Origin: an uncultured Bacilli bacterium
GTDB lineage: Bacteria; Bacillota_I; Bacilli_A; RF39; UBA660
Assembly (NCBI GenBank): GCA_947627965.1
Contig: CANQYA010000022.1
Coordinates: forward strand, 1-11,090
Direction: 5' to 3'
Length of the DNA: 11,090 bases
Part shown: positions 6,367-11,090 of the stretch, in pieces
Layout: every line of letters starts with the position of its first letter
Numbering within the stretch: the stretch's first letter is position 1
The notes under the pieces: generated by a model
What the model was told of the DNA's origin: nothing
The model's input: the letters and a program-made list of their open reading frames with translations, nothing else
The model's database searches: none
Position numbers and translations under genes: made by a program

Positions 6367-7716
6367 ATGGAAATATTAGGAATAGATGAAGAAAAAGTTA
6401 AAGCTATATCTAATTATAAAGAAGAAGATGATTGGGTTTTAAAGTATCGTATCGACAGTTATAAAAAATTTTGTAATATTATGATGCCTTCATTTGGTCC
6501 TTATATTGATATTGATTTTGATAAAATTATTTATTATAAGAGTAATGATTATAATAAGATAGAGAATAATTGGGATAATATTGATAATAATATTGCTTGT
6601 GAATTTCGTAATTTAGGTGTCGTTAACAGTGAAAAGAACCTAGATGGATTAGGTGTTCAATACGAAAGTGAAGTAATTTATCATAATATGATTAAAGAAC
6701 TAGAAGAAAAAAAAGTAATTTTTACTTCGATAGAAGACGCCATGAAGAAGTATCCTCAATTAGTTAAAAAGTATTTTGCTACAATTGTATCTAATGAAGA
6801 AAATAAATTTTCGGCTTTAAACGGAGCCGTATTTAGTGGGGGTAGTTTTATTTATATACCACCTAATACTAAATTAGATAGACCACTTCACAGTTATTTT
6901 AGAATAAACTCTAAAAGTATGGGGCAGTTTGAACGTACTTTAATTATTGTCGACGATAATAGTGAGTTACATTATGTAGAAGGTTGTACAGCTACTAATT
7001 ATAGTGATTCTTCCCTTCATGCGGCCGTTGTCGAAATATATGTTGGCAAAAATAGTAAATGTCGTTACAGTACTGTTCAAAATTGGGCTCATAATGTTTA
7101 CAATTTAGTTACTAAAAGAGCCTTAGTTGAAGAAAATGGAATAATGGAATGGATCGATGGTAACATTGGTTCTAAAGTAACAATGAAATACCCATCTTGT
7201 ATACTAAAAGGAGATAATGCCCAGGGAACTTGTATTACTATAAGTGTAGCTAATAACTTACAACAACAAGATACTGGTGCTAGAATGATCCATTTAGGTA
7301 AAAATACTAAAAGTAATATTATTTCTAAAAGTATTGCTAAAAACGGAGGTAATGCTAGCTACCGAGGTAAAGTAGATATAAAAGATAAAGCTTTAAATAG
7401 TGAAGCAATAGTTAAATGTGATACTTTAATACTTGACGAATTATCTAAAAGTGATACTTATCCAACTAATATATGTTCTAACAATACTAGTAACTTAGAA
7501 CATGAAGCAACAGTATCTAAAATAAGTCCTGATAAATTATTTTATTTAATGTCAAGAGGTATTACTAAAGAAAAAGCTACTGAACTAATTGTTTTAGGTT
7601 TTATTGAGAAATTTAGAGAAGAATTACCTTTAGAGTATGCTGTTGAATTAAATCAATTATTAAAAAATAATATAAAAATTAAAAAAGTAATAAAATTGAA
7701 AATTGTAATAAAATAA
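6367..7716 (+). CDS. sufB: Fe-S cluster scaffold protein SufB
   Basis: SufB (449 residues) is the scaffold on which the new Fe-S cluster forms within SufBC2D. The N-terminus (to about 100) is helical, the middle is the long right-handed beta-helix (SGGSFIYIPPNT, LHYVEGCTA), and the C-terminal helical part binds SufC (DKLFYLMSRGITKEKA). C351 in KCDTL corresponds to the sulfur-accepting E. coli SufB cysteine 405, and H379-E380 in LEHEATVSKI to the neighbouring cluster-site residues. Length is near the usual 465. The last 16 residues after ELNQLL form a Lys/Ile-rich tail unlike the acidic ELNRLIxLEMEGS ending common in the family. AAGGAG stands seven bases before the ATG. It is last in the operon, with a strong terminator two bases after its stop. 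Confidence 0.97.
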   Translation: MEILGIDEEKVKAISNYKEEDDWVLKYRIDSYKKFCNIMMPSFGPYIDIDFDKIIYYKSNDYNKIENNWDNIDNNIACEFRNLGVVNSEKNLDGLGVQYESEVIYHNMIKELEEKKVIFTSIEDAMKKYPQLVKKYFATIVSNEENKFSALNGAVFSGGSFIYIPPNTKLDRPLHSYFRINSKSMGQFERTLIIVDDNSELHYVEGCTATNYSDSSLHAAVVEIYVGKNSKCRYSTVQNWAHNVYNLVTKRALVEENGIMEWIDGNIGSKVTMKYPSCILKGDNAQGTCITISVANNLQQQDTGARMIHLGKNTKSNIISKSIAKNGGNASYRGKVDIKDKALNSEAIVKCDTLILDELSKSDTYPTNICSNNTSNLEHEATVSKISPDKLFYLMSRGITKEKATELIVLGFIEKFREELPLEYAVELNQLLKNNIKIKKVIKLKIVIK

Positions 7717-7717
7717 A

Positions 7718-7771
7718 GGTAAGAAAATTATGTTTTCTAAAAAAGAAAATCTAATTTTCTTATCTTTTTTT
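7718..7771 (+). terminator. Strong terminator of the suf operon
   Basis: A long hairpin pairs 7718-7730 with 7752-7764 (13 bp, one G-U), then after a 1x1 mismatch 7732-7738 with 7744-7750 (7 bp, one G-U) around a loop of five A. Seven T follow directly at 7765-7771. It starts two bases after the sufB stop. Confidence 0.9.
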
Positions 7772-7796
7772 CTTTTAAAAACAAAGAATTGGTCAT

Positions 7797-7825
7797 TTGT
7801 CTTAGGGAAATATCTATGTTACAGT
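7797..7825 (+). promoter_or_regulatory. Promoter of the ssb gene
   Basis: TTGTCT at 7797-7802 (4 of 6) lies 17 bp from TACAGT at 7820-7825 (4 of 6), with TG at 7817-7818 giving an extended -10. The leader would be about 15 nt and end in the strong site AAAGGAGG before ATG 7846. As the suf terminator lies upstream, this promoter is needed. Confidence 0.55.
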
Positions 7826-7845
7826 AATTAGCGAAAGGAGGAAAT

Positions 7846-8184
7846 ATGTTAAATCAAGTCGTTTTAGTGGGAAGACTTACTAAAGATCCTGAAGTCAATA
7901 AAACCGATAATAATAAAAATTATTCTCACATTACTCTAGCTGTTCCTAGAAGTTTTAAAAATATTAATGGTGAATATGATACCGATTTTATTGACTGCGT
8001 TTTATGGGAAGGTGTAGCTAAGTCAACTTCTGATTATTGTAAAAAGGGCGATATTGTTGGGGTTAAAGGTAGAATACAAACCGATAAATTAGAAAAAGAA
8101 GATGGTACTAAAAAGTACTATATCAATGTTATTGCTGAAAGAGTTACCTTTTTATCAAACAATAAAAACCAAGAAGAAATTTAA
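7846..8184 (+). CDS. ssb: Single-stranded DNA-binding protein, short form without acidic tip
   Basis: The 112-residue product is almost only the OB-fold of bacterial SSB: MLNQVVLVGRLTKDPE at the start, then ITLAVPRSF, DFIDCVLWEG, GDIVGVKGRIQT and INVIAERVTFL. Such proteins coat single-stranded DNA as tetramers in replication, repair and recombination. Chromosomal SSB is usually 150-180 residues with a flexible Gly/Gln/Pro linker and a DDDIPF-like acidic tip that recruits partners; here the protein stops about ten residues after the fold with NQEEI. It is also not between rpsF and rpsR, where the main ssb of Firmicutes lies. Both points suggest an accessory paralogue like SsbB of competent bacteria or a phage/plasmid SSB. 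AAAGGAGG lies 6-13 bases before the ATG. No clear terminator follows. Confidence 0.93.
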   Translation: MLNQVVLVGRLTKDPEVNKTDNNKNYSHITLAVPRSFKNINGEYDTDFIDCVLWEGVAKSTSDYCKKGDIVGVKGRIQTDKLEKEDGTKKYYINVIAERVTFLSNNKNQEEI

Positions 8185-8229
8185 TTAGTATAAAAAGTAA
8201 TAAAAATGCCCATATTATTAGTGATACAT

Positions 8230-8250
8230 AAGTTACTATTTTGTTAACTT
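8230..8250. repeat. Imperfect inverted repeat upstream of the XRE regulator gene
   Basis: AAGTTA (8230-8235) and TAACTT (8245-8250) face each other across nine bases, about 25 bp upstream of the TATAAT at 8276-8281. The place and form would suit an operator, for instance for autoregulation by the regulator gene that follows, but A/T-rich repeats of this size also arise by chance. Confidence 0.25.
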
Positions 8251-8275
8251 CAACCAATCATATAGAAGAATTATT

Positions 8276-8281
8276 TATAAT
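8276..8281 (+). promoter_or_regulatory. -10 box of the XRE regulator gene
   Basis: A perfect TATAAT lies 23 bp before the ATG. No convincing -35 is seen 16-18 bp upstream, so the promoter may be weak or activator-dependent. Transcription would start near 8288, just before the site GGGAG (8293-8297). The rest of 8185-8304 holds no recognisable gene. Confidence 0.4.
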
Positions 8282-8304
8282 GAAAGTATCTTGGGAGTGG
8301 TAGT

Positions 8305-8661
8305 ATGACATTAATGGGACAAAGAATAAAAGACTTACGTAAGAAAAATCATCTTACGCAAAAAGAGTTAGGTGATAAGCTTAACGTTACTAAAGTAAGC
8401 GTTTGTTGCTATGAAAGAGGTACTAGGGTGCCCTCCTTGGAGACTTTAATGGATTTATCAAATATATTTCATGTTAATGTTAACTATTTTTTAGGTAATG
8501 ATTGTTATGCTGTTTCAGATAATGATGCTGATTATGGAATGATGATGGCTAAAGAAGAAATGGAATTTATTTTAGAATTAAGAAAAAATATTAGTCTTTA
8601 TGAAAAATTGATTGAAGATCCTAAAAGAACTGTAGAACTAATAAATAAAAAAATGCGTTAA
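8305..8661 (+). CDS. XRE-family helix-turn-helix transcriptional regulator
   Basis: Residues about 5-63 are a Cro/CI-type HTH: GQRIKDLRKKNHLTQKELGDKL, the recognition region VTKVSVCCYERGTRVPS and the closing LETLMDLSNIFHVNVNYFLG. The remaining 55 residues are acidic and then helical (EEMEFILELRKNISLYEKL), perhaps a dimerisation helix; no ligand or peptidase domain is seen. It should bind an operator as a dimer; the target is unknown. The Cys pair C34-C35 within the recognition helix region is unusual and might be redox-sensitive (speculative). GGGAG lies seven bases before the ATG at 8305; an ATG at 8314 is a less likely start. It has its own promoter elements and a terminator overlapping its stop, so it appears to be a single-gene unit. 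Confidence 0.93.
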   Translation: MTLMGQRIKDLRKKNHLTQKELGDKLNVTKVSVCCYERGTRVPSLETLMDLSNIFHVNVNYFLGNDCYAVSDNDADYGMMMAKEEMEFILELRKNISLYEKLIEDPKRTVELINKKMR

Positions 8662-8685
8662 AGATACCTATAAGTATCTTTTTTT
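8660..8685 (+). terminator. Intrinsic terminator overlapping the XRE gene stop
   Basis: AAAGATAC (8660-8667) pairs with GTATCTTT (8674-8681) around CTATAA, followed by four more T. The left arm includes the last two bases of the stop codon. Confidence 0.85.
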
Positions 8686-8693
8686 GTTATAAT
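8685..8693 (+). promoter_or_regulatory. Extended -10 promoter of the glmU-C/pdp pair
   Basis: TGTTATAAT (TG, one base, perfect TATAAT) begins in the T run of the preceding terminator. A -35 would fall inside the terminator stem, and none is convincing; extended -10 promoters often work without one. Transcription would start near 8700, about 20 nt before the ATG at 8721. Confidence 0.6.
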
Positions 8694-8720
8694 ATAAATT
8701 ATAAAAGGATAGTGTATTAT

Positions 8721-9362
8721 ATGAATTATAAAGATAAATGTTTAGAATTAATAAATAAGGACGTTATAATTATTGATATTAATAATACTTATATTGATAA
8801 AGAAGTAAAAATAGGCAAAAAGACAACTATTTATCCCAATACTTTTATTAGAGGAAAAACAGAAATAGGAGAAAATAATATTATTGATATGGGTTCTATT
8901 ATAAATAATAGTGTAATAAAAAATAATAATACTATTATTAATTCCTATATAGATAATAGTACTATAGGTAACAACAACTTAATCGGACCTTATGCTAATA
9001 TACATAGTGATACTATTATTTCTGATAATGTTATAATAGGTAATTATGTTGAAGTTAAAAATAGTAAAGTAGAAAGTAATAGTAAAGCTAAACATTTAAG
9101 CTATTTAGGAGATACTAAAATAGGTAACGAAGTAAATATTGGTGGAGGAGTAATAATTGCTAATTATAATCCTCTTACTGAAGAAAAATACGAAACAATT
9201 ATTGATAACGATGTTGTAGTAGGTTCTTCTTCTGTTCTAGTCGCACCTATCAAAATAGAAGAAAATTCTTTAATAGGAGCAGGTTCTACTATTACTGATG
9301 ATGTTCCTAAATATTCACTAGCTATAGCAAGAAGTAAGCAAATAAATAAAAAAAAATTATAA
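8721..9362 (+). CDS. Stand-alone GlmU-like acetyltransferase domain (left-handed beta-helix)
   Basis: The 213 residues match only the C-terminal half of GlmU, which acetylates glucosamine-1-phosphate with acetyl-CoA on the way to UDP-GlcNAc. The N-terminal uridylyltransferase is absent, and no remnant lies upstream. IDINNTYIDKEVKIGKKTTIYP opens the domain as in Bacillus GlmU; hexapeptide repeats (IGENNIIDMG, IGNNNLIGP) follow, then KHLSYLGD, NIGGGVIIANYN and VGSSSVLVAP...IGAGSTITDDVP, ending SLAIARSKQ. Compared with E. coli numbering (shift 238), K113, H125 (catalytic base H363), Y128, N139 and N148 are kept and K156 stands for K392 after a two-residue insert. R333, which holds the sugar phosphate, is H95. 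It may be a true GlmU-C working with a separate uridylyltransferase, or acetylate another amino sugar. AAAGGA precedes ATG 8721; GTG 8712 lies too close to it. Likely co-transcribed with the next gene (18-bp gap). Confidence 0.85.
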   Translation: MNYKDKCLELINKDVIIIDINNTYIDKEVKIGKKTTIYPNTFIRGKTEIGENNIIDMGSIINNSVIKNNNTIINSYIDNSTIGNNNLIGPYANIHSDTIISDNVIIGNYVEVKNSKVESNSKAKHLSYLGDTKIGNEVNIGGGVIIANYNPLTEEKYETIIDNDVVVGSSSVLVAPIKIEENSLIGAGSTITDDVPKYSLAIARSKQINKKKL

Positions 9363-9380
9363 TAAGAAAGGGGATACGAT

Positions 9381-10607
9381 ATGAATATAGTTGAAATAAT
9401 TAATAAAAAGAAAAGAGGAGAAGCTTTATCATATGAAGAATTAGAATATGCTTTTATGGGTTACTTAAACAAAGAAGTTGCTTCTTATCAGATGTCAGCT
9501 TTATTGATGGCTATATGTTTAAAAGGTATGAATGATAAAGAAATAACTGATCTTACGAAGATATTTATAAATAGTGGTGAAGTATTAGATTTAAGTAGTA
9601 TTGAAGGTATAAAAGTAGATAAGCATTCAACAGGGGGAATTGGAGATAAAACAACTCTTGTAGTCGCACCCATTGTTGCTAGTTGTGGAGTTAAAATAGC
9701 TAAAATGTCTGGTAGAGGATTAGGTTACACTGGAGGTACTATCGATAAATTAGAAAGTATCGAGGGATTTAAAACAGATTTAACTACTACGGAATTTTTA
9801 AAAGAACTACAAGATATAGGTATGGTTATAGCAAGTCAAACTAAAAATTTAACACCACTAGATAAAGAAATATATGCCTTAAGAGATGTAACAGGAACAA
9901 CGGACTCCTATCCTTTAATCGCATCGTCCATTATGAGTAAAAAAATAGCTAGTGGTGCGGATAAAATATTAATAGATTTAAAAGTTGGTAGTGGTGCTTT
10001 AATAAGTAATATGAATGATGCTGAAAAACTAGCTAATATAATGAAAAATATAGGAAAAGAATTTAATAAAGAAACAATAATTGTTATTAGTGATATGGAT
10101 ACACCTTTAGGAAGAAATATTGGTAATAGTTTAGAAGTAATAGAAGCAATAGATACTTTAAAAGGTAATATTGATAATGATTTAGGTTCTTTATGCATAG
10201 ACTTAGCATCTAAACTTATAAGTACTGCTAAAAAGATAAGTGAAGAAGAAGCTAAAGAAGAAGTTTTATTAAGTATTAAAAGTGGTAAAGCTTATGATAA
10301 GTTTTTATCTTTTGTAAAATATCAACATGGTGATATTAATTCCCTTAAAGTAAGTCAAGATAAAATTTGTATTAAAAGTGAAAAAGAAGGAATAATTAAA
10401 AAGGTTGATGCAAGAATTATTGGAGAAGTATCTATGAATTTAGGAGCAGGAAGAAAGAATAAAGAAGATAGTATTGATCATACGGTAGGAATAGTTTTAA
10501 ACAAAAAAATAGGTGATAAAGTTAGTAAAGGTGAAGAACTATGTACTTTATATGTTAATAAAATAAAAAAAGAATTTAATATTAGAGAAGCTTTTGTTAT
10601 TGATTAA
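9381..10607 (+). CDS. pdp: Pyrimidine-nucleoside (thymidine) phosphorylase
   Basis: This enzyme splits uridine, thymidine or deoxyuridine with phosphate into the base and (deoxy)ribose-1-phosphate in cytoplasmic nucleoside salvage. The helical N-terminal domain (1-65), the phosphate loop KHSTGGIGD (81-89), SGRGLGYTGGTIDKLES (110-126), ALRDVTGTTDSYPLIASSIMSKK (166-188) and KVGSGAL are in the family order. K81, R168, S183 and K187 match E. coli thymidine phosphorylase K84, R171, S186 and K190 with a constant shift of three. AKMSGRGLG is nearer to the Bacillus Pdp branch (broad pyrimidine specificity) than to DeoA, so pdp is preferred, but specificity is not settled. Y116 replaces the histidine usual in GHTGG. 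At 408 residues it is about 25 shorter than usual, mostly near the C-terminus. AAGGGG lies seven bases before ATG. No deoC or cdd follows, unlike in many salvage operons. Confidence 0.95.
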   Translation: MNIVEIINKKKRGEALSYEELEYAFMGYLNKEVASYQMSALLMAICLKGMNDKEITDLTKIFINSGEVLDLSSIEGIKVDKHSTGGIGDKTTLVVAPIVASCGVKIAKMSGRGLGYTGGTIDKLESIEGFKTDLTTTEFLKELQDIGMVIASQTKNLTPLDKEIYALRDVTGTTDSYPLIASSIMSKKIASGADKILIDLKVGSGALISNMNDAEKLANIMKNIGKEFNKETIIVISDMDTPLGRNIGNSLEVIEAIDTLKGNIDNDLGSLCIDLASKLISTAKKISEEEAKEEVLLSIKSGKAYDKFLSFVKYQHGDINSLKVSQDKICIKSEKEGIIKKVDARIIGEVSMNLGAGRKNKEDSIDHTVGIVLNKKIGDKVSKGEELCTLYVNKIKKEFNIREAFVID

Positions 10608-10634
10608 TGTATATACTTTGTATATACCATTAAT
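10603..10634. repeat. Hairpin on the pdp stop codon
   Basis: ATTAATGTATATAC (10603-10616) pairs with GTATATAC (10620-10627) and, after one bulged C, ATTAAT (10629-10634), around a TTT loop: 14 pairs. The left arm contains the TAA of pdp. No T run follows, so it is not a standard terminator. It could stabilise the 3' end of the mRNA or be a protein-binding palindrome. Confidence 0.55.
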
Positions 10635-10856
10635 GAATGGAGCTGATATAATGGAAGCGAGGTTAAAGTGAAAATGATTTTATAAATTAAATGCTTGTAT
10701 AGAAGAATAGATTTGTTATTACTAAAAATAGGAAAAAATATAGTAAGATTTAGAGTTTACCCAAGATGGTACTATAAATAATCCTTATGTTATAAAAATA
10801 AATTAAAAAAATTAAAAAAAAGTGAAATTTTTCTAAAATTGAAAATTATAAGTAAT

Positions 10857-10912
10857 AAAAAGAACAATTTTATAAATTGCTTTAAGCAATTCCTAATTTT
10901 GTTCCTTTTTTT
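10857..10912. terminator. Two-tier terminator hairpin before the last gene
   Basis: The outer stem GAACAA (10862-10867) with TTGTTC (10899-10904) is extended by A/T pairs after one mismatch. The inner stem AATTGC (10875-10880) with GCAATT (10886-10891) has a 5-nt loop; an internal loop of seven bases on each side separates the two. Seven T follow at 10906-10912, and on the other strand five T follow, so it may work both ways. It would end transcripts from pdp about 250 nt beyond its stop. Confidence 0.65.
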
Positions 10913-10968
10913 ATCTTTAAAATGCCTCTAAATTAGAAAATTGTTGATTTTTCTTTTGAAAATAAACG

Positions 10969-10977
10969 TGGTATATT
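10969..10977 (+). promoter_or_regulatory. Extended -10 promoter of the last gene
   Basis: TGGTATATT gives TG, one base and TATATT (5 of 6). The -35 region is T-rich without a clear hexamer; the better TTGATT at 10944 is too far away. Transcription would start near 10984, about 35 nt before the ATG at 11019. Confidence 0.45.
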
Positions 10978-11018
10978 GGGTTTATCAAATATTTTAAAAA
11001 GGAAGGAGATAATGAAAA

Positions 11019-11090
11019 ATGTTTGAGATAATTTTAGAAAAATTTAAAATGCTATATAGTTTAGGTAGTGATAATAAGAAGAAATTTAAA
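11019..11090 (+). CDS. Start of an unidentified gene (cut by the window end)
   Basis: GGAAGGAGA at 11001-11009 is a strong ribosome binding site, and ATG 11019 opens a frame that runs to the window end (24 codons, MFEIILEKFKMLYSLGSDNKKK...). An earlier ATG at 11012 is too close to the site and meets TGA after four codons (MKNV), overlapping the true start. The fragment is charged and probably helical; it has no signal peptide. It is too short to assign a function. Confidence 0.6.
   Translation, partial: MFEIILEKFKMLYSLGSDNKKKFK

Larger units (their letters stand above)
10608..11018. other. Gene-free stretch of about 410 bp with a possible decayed gene
   Basis: No intact gene is seen on either strand. 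From the left it holds the hairpin at 10603-10634; a ribosome-site-like TGGAG with ATG at 10651 that runs into a stop after six codons; stop-riddled sequence to about 10806 in the same frame; A-runs; a terminator at 10857-10912; and a promoter at 10969-10977. The frame from 10651 has seven internal stops but ends in an ordinary-looking stretch, DLEFTQDGTINNPYVIKIN at 10747-10803. This would fit a small gene decayed by point mutations; the parent family is not recognised. Confidence 0.5.

Noticed and set aside
8712..8720. GTG start of the GlmU-like protein
   Set aside because: Only two bases separate it from the AAAGGA site, too close for initiation; ATG 8721 is at a workable distance.
1..11090. 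UGA read as tryptophan (Mycoplasma code)
   Set aside because: All conserved tryptophans seen (for example rubrerythrin W59, W86, W144 and SSB W) are TGG, no gene needs TGA read-through, and reading TGA as Trp does not rescue the decayed frame after pdp.
1..11090. Defence system, CRISPR array, insertion sequence or tRNA
   Set aside because: No regularly spaced repeats, transposase motifs, terminal inverted repeats around a gene, or cloverleaf/TTCRA signature were found when reading both strands.

Overview
The window is strongly AT-rich and carries genes in the style of a low-GC Gram-positive (Bacillota or Mollicutes-related) bacterium. Pointers to this are the Gram-positive Suf gene set with SufU, clear AGGAGG-type ribosome binding sites, a lipobox lipoprotein, Bacillus-like SSB and pyrimidine-nucleoside phosphorylase, and Lys/Asn/Ile-rich proteins. 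Tryptophan is always TGG and every gene ends in TAA, so nothing points to the UGA=Trp code of Mycoplasma/Spiroplasma. An uncultured, reduced-genome Firmicute (for example an RF39- or Izemoplasma-like lineage) would fit; this placement is inference.

Left part (1-3236). A two-domain family 2 glycosyltransferase, cut off at its 5' end by the window edge, is followed by a rubrerythrin gene. That gene has its own promoter and a perfect 17-bp palindrome just downstream of the -10 box. A terminator then separates it from a tiny lipoprotein gene. A HIT-family hydrolase gene lies on the minus strand, convergent with the lipoprotein gene. The two share one bidirectional hairpin built from the 3' ends of both reading frames. 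The divergent HIT/suf intergenic region holds two TGATACAAT extended -10 boxes and a terminator-like hairpin pointing towards HIT.

Centre (3237-7771). A compact sufC-sufD-sufS-sufU-sufB operon has gaps of 15 bp or less or a short overlap, one promoter and one strong terminator. SufS takes sulfur from cysteine, SufU passes it on, and the SufB-SufC-SufD scaffold builds Fe-S clusters. SufD is only 235 residues, roughly half the usual length. Catalytic residues are present in SufS (K215, C353), SufU (C38, D40, C63, C125), SufC (Walker A/B, signature) and SufB (C351, H379-E380). With rubrerythrin, this half of the window is about iron, sulfur and peroxide handling.

Right part (7797-11090). A short SSB without the acidic C-terminal tip and an XRE-type regulator each have their own promoter elements. 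They are followed by a likely two-gene operon: a stand-alone GlmU-type acetyltransferase (left-handed beta-helix) domain and pyrimidine-nucleoside phosphorylase. After these come about 410 bp without an intact gene, with a hairpin on the stop codon, a stop-riddled possible gene remnant and a terminator. The window ends with the first 24 codons of another gene, preceded by a promoter and ribosome binding site.

No tRNA, rRNA, CRISPR array or insertion sequence was seen. Most of the region looks like ordinary chromosomal housekeeping. The unusual points are the isolated GlmU-C domain with a substrate-site Arg-to-His change, the shortened SufD, the rubrerythrin palindrome, and the minus-strand attenuator-like hairpin upstream of HIT.
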